Notes under the pieces: generated by a model
Told to the model about the DNA's origin: nothing
What the model saw: only the letters and a program-made list of their open reading frames with translations
The model's database searches: none
Made by a program: the position numbers and the translations under genes
Assembly (NCBI GenBank): GCA_012032075.1
Contig: JAAURU010000181.1
Location: forward strand, 1 to 7,345
Direction of reading: 5' to 3'
DNA: 7,345 nt
From: Flavobacterium sp.
Lineage (GTDB): Bacteria > Bacteroidota > Bacteroidia > Flavobacteriales > Flavobacteriaceae
Part shown: positions 1-6,678 of the stretch, piece by piece
Position numbering within the stretch: position 1 is the first letter of the stretch
Layout of the letters: every line of letters starts with the position of its first letter

Positions 1-136
1 ATCCGCTTGGTCTAGCATAAGGTATAAAAAGTATAGTAGATGCTTTCTCAAAATGCTTTTCTAAAACGGTAAACAAATAATCTAAATAACTTCCATTATG
101 TAAAGTTGATGTACTCGCTATGATTATATTTTTCAT
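1..136 (-). CDS. pepE: Peptidase E (alpha-aspartyl dipeptidase), N-terminal part only
   Basis: The minus strand reads from ATG at 136-134 as MKNIIIASTSTLHNGSYLDY, then continues through LFTVLEKHF and ILFIPYARPSG to the window edge, giving 45 codons. This matches the N-terminus of peptidase E, a cytoplasmic serine dipeptidase of family S51 that cleaves Asp-X dipeptides. The pattern is a short beta strand, a Ser/Thr-rich turn, a helix and then the strand ending in the IPYARP motif. The catalytic Ser-His-Glu residues lie beyond the window, so activity cannot be judged. Another ATG seven bases upstream (143-141) is in a different frame and gives no family match. The gene reads divergently from the cluster starting at 254, with about 117 bp between them. 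Confidence 0.85.
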   Translation of the reverse strand, partial: MKNIIIASTSTLHNGSYLDYLFTVLEKHFEKASTILFIPYARPSG

Positions 137-253
137 TTTTCATTTTTTAGAATGTAAAATTAGTATTTTTCAATTAACATAAGTTTATAATCTCATTAGT
201 ATTTAGTTGGGATAATTCTGAATATTTTTACATATAAAATCAATTACTAACAA
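137..253. promoter_or_regulatory. Divergent intergenic region between pepE and the exported-protein cluster
   Basis: This AT-rich spacer must hold promoters for both divergent units. I see only imperfect Bacteroidota -7 boxes (consensus TAnnTTTG). On the plus strand there is TAAGTTTA at 180-187 and TATTTTTA at 223-230. On the minus strand there is TAATTTTA at 162-155. Each matches 7 of 8 positions, and none has a TTG at the usual 17-23 bp upstream, so no promoter is assigned firmly. Confidence 0.3.
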
Positions 254-1027
254 ATGCTAAAAAAAATACTTCTCATTTCTTTGCTGTTTCCTTTATTAAT
301 TTGGTCACAAAAAGATTCTTTATTTAATGGTAAGATTGTTTCTGAAACAAATTTTTTAGATGAGGTTAATGTTATTAATATTACTAAAAAAATAGGAGTT
401 GTAACACAAAAAGGAGGATATTTTACAATTAAGGCAAATGTAAACGATACCTTAATGTTTAGTGCTATTAATTTAAAAGGGTACCAAAGAATAGTAGCAT
501 TAGTAGATTTTACAAAGGATTTAGTGTTTATTCCAATGGAGGTTTTGGTCAATCAACTTTCAGAAATAACACTCACAGAATACAGAAGTATAAACGCAGT
601 TTCTCTTGGAATTATCCCTAACGGGCAAAAGTCATACACACCAGCAGAAAGAAAATTAAGAACAGCTGAACAATTTCATTGGTATAGTCCATTACTAATT
701 CCTGTTGGAGGAATGAGTGTTGACGGATTAATAAATGCAATTAGCGGAAGAACAAATATGCTAAAGAAAGAGTTGGTTGTGGAAAGAAAAGAATTATTAC
801 AAGAAAAAACGGCAGATTATTTTACTAAAGAATATATTATAAATACACTTAAAATTCCTGAAATTTATGTTGAAGGATTTTTGTTTTATGTAGCTGAAGA
901 TGTACGATTTACAAATGCTATGAAAAGTGATAATAAAACTATGGCAACATTTATTTTAAGTGAATTAGCTACTGAATATTTAGAATTAAAGAAAACTGAA
1001 ATCCTTGAAATAGATGAAAAGAAATAA
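254..1027 (+). CDS. Exported CarboxypepD_reg-like domain protein (first of two paralogs)
   Basis: This 257-residue protein begins with a clear signal peptide: MLKKI, a hydrophobic stretch to about residue 17, then WSQ. It is therefore probably periplasmic or outer-membrane associated. Residues of about 24-110 form a carboxypeptidase-regulatory-like beta-sandwich, with the pattern GKIVS, VINITKKIGVVT, GGYFTI, NDTL.FSAI and finally VNQLSEITLTEY. The same fold sits at the N-terminus of SusC/TonB-dependent transporters, but there is no plug or barrel here. The C-terminal half is a charged, mostly helical region of unknown role (ERKELLQEKTADYF, ILSELATEYLELKK). The next gene is a paralog starting inside this one (14-bp overlap), so the two are probably translationally coupled. 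A DUF6702 protein and an M1 peptidase follow. I do not know its function; the domain assignment is moderately sure. Confidence 0.85.
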   Translation: MLKKILLISLLFPLLIWSQKDSLFNGKIVSETNFLDEVNVINITKKIGVVTQKGGYFTIKANVNDTLMFSAINLKGYQRIVALVDFTKDLVFIPMEVLVNQLSEITLTEYRSINAVSLGIIPNGQKSYTPAERKLRTAEQFHWYSPLLIPVGGMSVDGLINAISGRTNMLKKELVVERKELLQEKTADYFTKEYIINTLKIPEIYVEGFLFYVAEDVRFTNAMKSDNKTMATFILSELATEYLELKKTEILEIDEKK

Positions 1028-1847
1028 TCTTACACTTGCTTTACTCTTATTTTTATTTGCTCAGTTTTTTTATGGACAAGTAAAAATCTATGAGCGTCAA
1101 GTTTTAAGTGGTAGAATTGTTTCCGACTCTACTGAAGTTGAAAATATAACCGTTTTTAATATTTCTACAAATATTGGAGCCATAACAAATAGTGATGGTA
1201 AATTCTCAATTTTAGCTAGAGCTAAAGATACGCTGTATTTTCAAGGTATATCTTTTGTTTCTCAACAATATGTCCTAACGGGAAATGACTTTTGGATAGA
1301 GGAATTAGAAGTCTTATTACAAGTAAAAGTGAACCAATTAAATGAAGTAATTGTTACTCCATCTACTTTAACAGGAAATTTAAAAGAAGATACCAAAAAA
1401 ATTAAAACATATGCTCTTTCACCAATTGATGTAAATGTTGTGAAGTATTATGAAGATACACGATATTCAAGTTCTAATAAAGTCAATACTTCTCCAAATC
1501 ATTTTGCTCCTAATGGTTCTACTTTTAATTTTTTAGCAATAGGAAGAGGAATTGGTAAACTTTTAGGAATTAAAGGAAATAAAGAAAAAAATGCATTAGC
1601 TGTTTTTGAAGAAAGAAAACTGAGAGAAGTGCAATCTAAATCTTTTGCAGATCATATGAGGGAACGTTTTTCGTATCACTTTTTTGTTTCTTCCTTGAAA
1701 ATTAAAAATGAAAATATTGCCTCTTTTTTTGCTTTCGCTGAAATACCTTCAATTGATTTAATAGATTTTTTGAAAACTGAAAACGAATTAAAATTGATTG
1801 AATATTTAATTTTGAAATCGAATGAATTTAATAAACTAAAAGAATAA
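1014..1847 (+). CDS. Exported CarboxypepD_reg-like domain protein (second paralog)
   Basis: This 277-residue protein is a paralog of the preceding gene. Its signal peptide is MKRNNLTLALLLFLFAQFFYG followed by Q. The beta-sandwich domain spans about residues 29-117 and repeats the neighbour's landmarks: SGRIVS, ENITVFNISTNIGAIT, DGKFSI, KDTLYF, EELEVLL and VNQLNEVIVTPS. The C-terminal half differs, with a Tyr/Ser/Asn-rich stretch (KYYEDTRYSSSNKVNTSP) and a glycine-rich segment (AIGRGIGKLLGIKGNK). A charged helical region (AVFEERKLREVQSKSFADHM) corresponds to the ERKELLQEKTADYF region of the first copy. The start at 1014 lies in the 3' end of the upstream gene and needs no separate promoter. 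The DUF6702 gene starts 20 bp after its stop. Function is unknown; export and paralogy are well supported. Confidence 0.85.
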   Translation: MKRNNLTLALLLFLFAQFFYGQVKIYERQVLSGRIVSDSTEVENITVFNISTNIGAITNSDGKFSILARAKDTLYFQGISFVSQQYVLTGNDFWIEELEVLLQVKVNQLNEVIVTPSTLTGNLKEDTKKIKTYALSPIDVNVVKYYEDTRYSSSNKVNTSPNHFAPNGSTFNFLAIGRGIGKLLGIKGNKEKNALAVFEERKLREVQSKSFADHMRERFSYHFFVSSLKIKNENIASFFAFAEIPSIDLIDFLKTENELKLIEYLILKSNEFNKLKE

Positions 1848-1867
1848 GGAATTAATACCTTTGCCTG

Positions 1868-2372
1868 ATGAGAAAAAAAATTAAAATTGTATCAATAATA
1901 TTGTTGTTTTGTGTAGTTGCATCATTTACTATTCATAAGTTTTATGTTTCAGTTACACAAGTAGATTATATTCAAAATAAAAATAGAGTTGAAATTACTT
2001 CTCGTATTTTTATAGATGATCTTAATAAAAGTTCTTGAAAAAAAATTTAACAAGAAAATTTATTTAGCTTCAAATAGAGAAATATCTGATGCAAAAAGTT
2101 TGGTTAAAAGTTATTTGGTAGAGAAAATAAAAATAAAAATAAATACTAAACCAGTTGAAATACAATTTTTAGATACAGAAATTGATAATGATGTGTTAAT
2201 TTGTTATTTGAAAGTTAGTTTTTCTGAAAAAATTACTACTTTCGAAATCGAAAATTCAGTTTTAACAGAAATGTTTAGTGAACAACAAAATTTATTACAT
2301 ACAAACATCAATAATGATAAAAGCAGTTTTCTTTTAACACGTAATGAAAAAACTGCATTTTTAGAATTTTAA
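1868..2372 (+). pseudogene. Exported DUF6702-type protein, split by a one-base frameshift
   Basis: ATG at 1868 opens MRKKIKIVSIILLFCVVASF, a signal peptide, followed by HKFYVSVTQVDYIQNK and SRIFIDDLNK. This frame then meets TGA at 2036-2038 after 56 codons. The following frame, from 2031, continues at once with VLEKKFNKKIYLA and ends at TAA 2370-2372 after FLEF. Removing one A from the AAAA run at 2027-2030 joins both into one 167-residue protein. The combined sequence (HKFY.SVTQ, RIFIDDL, SEQQNLLHTNI near the C-terminus) resembles the small exported DUF6702 family, of unknown function and about this length, which is often found next to M1 peptidases in flavobacteria. The intact downstream half suggests a recent mutation or a homopolymer sequencing error. 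It lies 20 bp after the second CarboxypepD_reg-like gene and 16 bp before the M1 peptidase. Confidence 0.8.
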
Positions 2373-2388
2373 TACCAACCAACCTATC

Positions 2389-4660
2389 ATGAGAAAAAAA
2401 ATTTTTATTCTCTTCTATTTTAGTTATAGCTACTTCTTTTTTAGCAGTAGCTCAAGAAGCTAAAACAGAAGCTAAAAAAAGAGAACCTGGACATTATAAC
2501 GAGAATAAGTTTCGTCAAATGTACGATTTAATGGCTACACCTAATATGTTTAGAACAGCATCGGGTGCTCCAGGACCAGCTTATTATCAGCAACAAGCGG
2601 ATTATAAAATGAATATTGAGTTAGATGATAAAAATCAAAAACTTTATGGTTCAGAAACAATTACATATTATAATAATGCACCTGAACCACTAGAATATCT
2701 TTGGGTGCAATTAGATCAAAATTTACGCGCTCCTTCTTCAAAAACTCCATTGATAGAAAATGAAAGAATGGATCCAGCATTGTCACCAGATAAGTTTGCT
2801 AAAAAATTCATGGAAGAACCTTTTCAAGGAGGTTTTCATATTGAATATGTAAAAGACAAATCGGGAAAAGACATGAGTTATACCATTAATCAAACAATGA
2901 TGCGTATTAACTTAGATAAACCATTGCAATCTAAAGGGAAAATTACTTTTTCAATAAAATGGTGGTACAATATTAACAATTATCAAATTGATGGAGGGCG
3001 ATCAGGTTATGAACAATTTGAAGATGGAAATCGTTTGTATGTAATTGCTCAATTTTATCCACGAATGGCTGTTTATAGTGATGTGGAAGGGTGGCAAAAC
3101 ATGCAATTTTTGGGAAGAGGTGAGTTTGCACTTACTTTTGGTAACTATGAAGTAAACATTACGGTTCCTGCAGATCATATTATGGAAGGAACAGGAGTTA
3201 ATATAAATAGGAAAGAGCTTTTTACTGCAGAACAAATGAAAAGATGGGAATTAGCAGAAAAAACATTCGATAAGCCAGTAGTAATTGTAACTCAAGAAGA
3301 AGCTGAAAAAACAGAAAAAGGTTTTTCAGAAGCAAAAAAAACATGGAAATTTAAAGCAGAAAATGTTCGTGATTTTGGTTTTTCAACTTCAAGGAAATTT
3401 ATTTTAGATGCCATGGTAGTTCAGTTAGAAAAAAGCAAACCATTGGCAATTTCTATTTATCCTAAAGAAGCAAATCCACTTTGGGGAGAGTATTCAACAA
3501 GAGCGGTAGCACAAACTTTGAAAACCTATTCAAAACATACATTTGATTATCCTTATCCAAAAGCAGTTTCTGTTTCAGCTCAAGATCAAGGAATGGAATA
3601 CCCAATGATATGTTGGAATTTTGGCCGTCCAGATAAAGACGGAAAGTATTCAGATAGAGTGAAATATGGCATGCTTGGTGTAATTATTCATGAAGTGGGT
3701 CATAATTTCTTCCCAATGATTGTGAATTCTGACGAAAGACAATGGACATGGATGGATGAAGGTTTAAACACATTCTTAGAATATTTAACAGAACTAGAGT
3801 TTGATAAAAATTTTCCAGCAGATAGAGGTCCAGCAGCTAAAATTGTACCATATATGAAAGGAGATCAAAAATATCTAGAACCTATTATGTCAAACTCTGA
3901 AAATATCTATCAGTTTGGTTCAAATGCTTATGGAAAACCAGCAACAGGTTTAAATATTCTTCGAGAAACTATTATGGGAAGAGAATTATTTGACCACGCT
4001 TTTAAAACCTATGCGCAAAGATGGATGTTTAAACACCCAACACCAGAAGACTTATTCAGAACAATGGAAGATGCTTCTGCTGTAGATTTAGATTGGTTTT
4101 GGAGAGGTTGGTTTTATTCAACAGACTATGTTGATATTGGAATTAAAGAGGTAAAACAATATTATGTTTCTCTAGAACCTACACAAGAAATGAAAGATTA
4201 TGTGGCTCGTAGAGGTAGATTTTTAAGAGATACTGGTCCTTTTATTTATTTAGTAGATGAAAAACATAAAGAATTAATCCTTCTACAAAGAAACCGCTTG
4301 AAATTAAAGATGTTCAAATTTTAGATGAATATGTTTCTAAAAACTACACAGCTGAAGAAAAAGGAAAATTAAAAAGTCCGAAATTCTTCTACGAAGTAGA
4401 ATTTGTGAAACCAGGAGGAATGATTATGCCTATTATAGTTGAGCTTCAATATGAAGATGGTTCAAAAAGAAATGCAAACATTCCCAGCTCAAATTTGGAG
4501 AAAGAATAACGATACTGCAAAACGTATTTTTGCAACAGATAAAAAAGTAGTTAAAATTCAGTTAGATCCAAAATTAGAAACAGCAGATATTGATACTACT
4601 AATAATGTTTGGCCTTCTGATGCAGTAACTTCAAAATTTGACGAATTAGAAAAAAAATAA
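2389..4660 (+). pseudogene. Exported M1-family zinc metallopeptidase, interrupted by three single-base frameshifts
   Basis: The reconstructed protein is 756 residues, starting at ATG 2389 (MRKK) with a signal peptide ending near AVAQ, and ending at TAA 4658-4660 after DELEKK. The main open part, 2519-4324, carries the M1 hallmarks. These are GMEYPMI at 3590-3610 (the exopeptidase/GAMEN-type loop), HEVGH at 3689-3703 as the zinc-binding HExxH, and the third zinc ligand in DEG exactly 18 residues after the second His. A candidate catalytic Tyr lies in NAYGKPATGLNILR. M1 enzymes are gluzincin aminopeptidases; this one should act in the periplasm or envelope. There is no obvious type IX secretion tail. 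The frame is lost at A8 2394-2401 (one A too many), near 4278-4280 (one base short) and at CCC 4483-4485 (one C too many). The segments between are coherent (e.g. FYEVEFVKPGGMIMPIIVEL; PAQIWRKNND), so decay looks absent. The ATG at 2519 is not the natural start. Confidence 0.88.
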
Positions 4661-4680
4661 TTTTTTAAAAAAGAAGATAA

Positions 4681-4726
4681 AACCTAATAGTCAAATTACA
4701 TAAGTTTGGTATTAGGTTATTTTTTT
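4681..4726 (+). terminator. Intrinsic terminator after the M1 peptidase
   Basis: A 9-bp perfect stem pairs AACCTAATA (4681-4689) with TATTAGGTT (4710-4718), followed after one A by seven T (4720-4726). Inside the loop, CAAA (4692-4695) can also pair with TTTG (4705-4708), lengthening the hairpin around a small internal mismatch. It lies 20 bp beyond the M1 stop codon and closes the upstream cluster. Confidence 0.85.
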
Positions 4727-4739
4727 CTTTGTAACTTTG
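4706..4739 (+). promoter_or_regulatory. Probable Bacteroidota-type promoter for the TatA/PAP2 pair
   Basis: TAACTTTG at 4732-4739 matches the TAnnTTTG -7 box exactly. A TTG at 4706-4708 lies 23 bp upstream, at the long end of the accepted range for the -33 element. The box ends 20 nt before the ATG at 4760. The -33 element sits in the descending arm of the preceding terminator hairpin, so the two elements share bases. Confidence 0.6.
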
Positions 4740-4759
4740 TCTAAAATAATAGAAAACAA

Positions 4760-5119
4760 ATGTTTGGTATCGGTTTTTCAGAAATTTTATTTATTCTTGT
4801 TGCCGTTTTAATGCTATTTGGTTCCAAAGAAATTCCGCAAATGGCTCGATTTCTTGGAAAGACAATGGCACAATTAAAAAATGCAACAAACGAACTCAAA
4901 AGCGAAATTACAAATAGCGCAAAAGATACTGGTGTAGATATTAATTCTTTAACTGGAGGGATTTCTGATGAAATAAGAAAAGCAAAAGAAGAAATTAATA
5001 GTGCAATAAATCCTCTAAAAGATATGTCTAGCGACATTACTTCTGGTATTAAAAATCCTATTCAAGAAGTAAAAGAAGATATTGAGAATATGACTGGACC
5101 TATAAAAAGACAATTTTAA
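4760..5119 (+). CDS. tatA: Sec-independent protein translocase subunit, TatA/TatB family
   Basis: This 119-residue protein has the TatA/B architecture. A short periplasmic N-terminus (MFGIGFSEIL) leads into one membrane helix at about residues 5-20. The conserved Phe-Gly hinge is at 20-21, and an amphipathic helix follows from about 24 (IPQMARFLGKTMAQLKNA). A long charged, mostly helical tail lies in the cytoplasm. These proteins form the pore or docking part of the twin-arginine system that exports folded proteins. Glu at position 8 in the membrane helix is a TatB-like trait (E. coli TatA has Gln there), and the tail is longer than in typical TatA. The subtype is therefore uncertain and the symbol is provisional. 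No tatC is in the window. It has its own promoter, and the PAP2 gene starts 2 bp after its stop. Confidence 0.88.
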   Translation: MFGIGFSEILFILVAVLMLFGSKEIPQMARFLGKTMAQLKNATNELKSEITNSAKDTGVDINSLTGGISDEIRKAKEEINSAINPLKDMSSDITSGIKNPIQEVKEDIENMTGPIKRQF

Positions 5120-5121
5120 AC

Positions 5122-5691
5122 TTGGAAGAAATAATAAAATTAGACAAGGAATTATTAGTATTTCTTAACCGATTAGGCTCTAGTCAATATGATCAATTTT
5201 GGCTTTTAATTACAAAACAATTTAATTGGATTCCTTTTTTCATAATTCTTTTAATTATACTTCAAAAAAGAATTGGTTGGAAAAAATTAGCTATTTCTAT
5301 TTTATTTGTTGCTTTATTAATAACATTCACAGATCAAGTAACTAACCTATTTAAAAATCATTTTCAGCGTTTACGTCCTTGTAATGATTTTGAAGTAAAA
5401 GACATAATTAGAATTGTAAAACATAGTGATACTTTTAGCTTCTTTTCAGGTCATGCGGCAAATTCAGTAGCAGCAATGACATTTGTTTTCTTAATACTTA
5501 AAAGATATTACAAGTATGCTTTTGTGATTTTTTTATTTCCTTTGATTTTTGCATACAGTAGGATCTATTTAGGACTTCATTTTCCTTTAGATATAATAAC
5601 AGGATATGTTTTTGGACTAAGTTTCGGAATAGGATTTTATAAACTTTACACTTTAGTCATTAAAAAATATTTCCCGCCCAGCACAATTTAA
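5122..5691 (+). CDS. PAP2-family membrane phosphatase
   Basis: This 189-residue polytopic membrane protein carries the three PAP2 signature motifs. Motif 1 is KNHFQRLRP (K78, R85, P86), motif 2 is FFSGH (S109-G110-H111) and motif 3 is SRIYLGLHFPLD (S146, R147, H153, D157). H111 and H153 are the expected catalytic histidines. Hydrophobic helices lie at about 36-48, 55-72, 116-127, 132-146 and 157-172. PAP2 enzymes remove phosphate from lipid substrates such as undecaprenyl pyrophosphate or phosphatidic acid, and some act on lipid A; the substrate cannot be told here. The start is TTG at 5122, two bases after the TatA stop. No in-frame ATG lies between the preceding in-frame stop and this codon, and LEEIIKLDKELLVFLN matches how related proteins begin. 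The pair is probably co-transcribed and translationally coupled. Confidence 0.88.
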   Translation: MEEIIKLDKELLVFLNRLGSSQYDQFWLLITKQFNWIPFFIILLIILQKRIGWKKLAISILFVALLITFTDQVTNLFKNHFQRLRPCNDFEVKDIIRIVKHSDTFSFFSGHAANSVAAMTFVFLILKRYYKYAFVIFLFPLIFAYSRIYLGLHFPLDIITGYVFGLSFGIGFYKLYTLVIKKYFPPSTI

Positions 5692-5746
5692 TTTTTTTAT
5701 TTCACATTTTAACAGCTTTGTATTTCGTACCTCAAATTTCGTGTTT

Positions 5747-6388
5747 TCAAATCACTCTACTTACAGTCAATCCGTCTCGAATTGGCAACAAAACGGTTTC
5801 TACTCTTGGGTCATTTTTTAATAACGCATTGTATTCCAGTAATATTCTTGTACTGGTATCTTTTGGGTCTAATTCCTCAATCACTTTACCACTCCATAAT
5901 ACATTATCTGATAAAATAATTCCTCCTTTGTTCATCATGGGAACTATTAAATGAAAATAATTGATATAGTTCTCTTTGTCTGCATCAATAAAAACCAAAT
6001 CAAATTTTTTATTTAGATTCGGAATGACAGCCATAGCATCACCTATATGTTGAAAAATTTGATCTTTCCATGTAGAAGCGTCAAAATATTTCTTTTGAAA
6101 GTCTGCTAATTCTTCATTAATATCTATAGTATCAATAGTTCCGTCTTTGGCTAAACCTTCTGCTAAACATATAGTAGCATAACCAGTATAAGTTCCAATT
6201 TCTAAAATATGTTTTGGATTTATAATTTTAGAAAGCATACTCAAAACCCTTCCCTGAAAATGACCGCTAAGCATTCTAGGTTGTAATATTTTTTGGTACG
6301 TTTCTCTATTTAGTTTTGCTAGTAATTCAGGTTCGTCTTGGCTATGATGTGCCACATAATTTTCTAAATCTTCAGAGATGAAATGCAT
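5747..6388 (-). CDS. SAM-dependent O-methyltransferase, family 3 (caffeoyl-CoA OMT-like)
   Basis: This 213-residue class I methyltransferase belongs to the Methyltransf_3 group, which includes catechol and caffeoyl-CoA O-methyltransferases. The SAM-binding loop is LEIGTYTGY (62-70), the ribose-binding acidic strand is TIDTIDIN (around D89), and GDA is at 116-118. FDLVFIDADKENY gives D135, and DNVLWSGKV gives D161-N162. D135, D161 and N162 correspond to the divalent-metal ligands of this metal-dependent family. The C-terminal LPIRDGLTVSR is also typical. Length is normal and no residue is missing. The substrate is unknown; bacterial members methylate various catechols, natural products or small thiols. 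Its ATG shares one base with the stop of the upstream toxin gene (TAATG), indicating translational coupling. It converges on the PAP2 gene, with 55 bp between the two stops. Confidence 0.9.
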   Translation of the reverse strand: MHFISEDLENYVAHHSQDEPELLAKLNRETYQKILQPRMLSGHFQGRVLSMLSKIINPKHILEIGTYTGYATICLAEGLAKDGTIDTIDINEELADFQKKYFDASTWKDQIFQHIGDAMAVIPNLNKKFDLVFIDADKENYINYFHLIVPMMNKGGIILSDNVLWSGKVIEELDPKDTSTRILLEYNALLKNDPRVETVLLPIRDGLTVSRVI

Positions 6389-6678
6389 TATAATAAGCTT
6401 TTGGTTGGATTTTGGTAGGTATTGAAAATTCTAATAATATAGATTGTATTTCCTTTGATATGATAGAGAATTTTATAATTTCTTACAATAATTCTTCTGC
6501 AATCCTCACGGTATTCATCAGTTTGAAACTGTTCTGGATACTTTATTTTGCTTGGAGTCTCATATATTTCATCTATAATCTTTACAGCAGTTTCAATAGA
6601 TATTTTGTTGGAAATATAATTGTAAATGGAAAGAATATCTTCATGAGATTTTGAAGTCCAAATAATTTCAAAATCCAT
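6388..6678 (-). CDS. RelE/ParE-family toxin of a type II toxin-antitoxin pair
   Basis: This 96-residue protein has the ParE/RelE toxin pattern. It starts with a short strand (FEIIWTSKSHEDI), followed by helix 1 (LSIYNYIS) and helix 2 (SIETAVKIIDEIYETPSKI). A Pro-containing turn (YPEQF) comes next, and the C-terminal sheet is RRIIVRNYKILYHI (61-74) followed by TIYIIRIFNTYQNP. RelE-type members cut mRNA on the ribosome and ParE-type members poison gyrase. The RRIIV.NYKI.Y core and long helical hairpin look closer to the ParE_toxin family, but the target cannot be assigned from sequence. The start follows the antitoxin stop directly (TAA then ATG, no gap). Its stop overlaps the O-methyltransferase start by one base. 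Confidence 0.87.
   Translation of the reverse strand: MDFEIIWTSKSHEDILSIYNYISNKISIETAVKIIDEIYETPSKIKYPEQFQTDEYREDCRRIIVRNYKILYHIKGNTIYIIRIFNTYQNPTKSLL

Noticed and set aside
132..148. Short direct repeat TTTCATTT/TTTCATTT as an operator or repeat element
   Set aside because: It is only two AT-rich copies at the pepE start and is likely chance in such AT-rich sequence.
2016..2372. An independent 118-residue protein starting at 2016
   Set aside because: It is the downstream part of the DUF6702-type protein; the signal peptide and N-terminal strands lie in the preceding frame from 1868.
2519..2521. ATG at 2519 as the start of the M1 peptidase
   Set aside because: The same frame is open upstream to about 2393 and encodes a signal peptide and conserved N-terminus (LVIATSFLAVAQ, KKREPGHYNENKFRQ). 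The ATG is internal, and the true start is ATG 2389 with a frameshift in the A8 run.
4439..4660. A separate 73-residue gene at 4439-4660
   Set aside because: From about 4484 it encodes the C-terminus of the M1 peptidase (PAQIWRKNND ... DELEKK). Its first residues are only the wrong-frame reading before the extra C.
5692..5746. A bidirectional terminator between the convergent PAP2 and methyltransferase genes
   Set aside because: A T-rich run (5694-5699) exists, but I could not find a convincing stable stem on either strand.
5718..5954. Plus-strand open frame of 78 codons
   Set aside because: It lies opposite the O-methyltransferase, whose motifs are unmistakable, and has no family-like features of its own.
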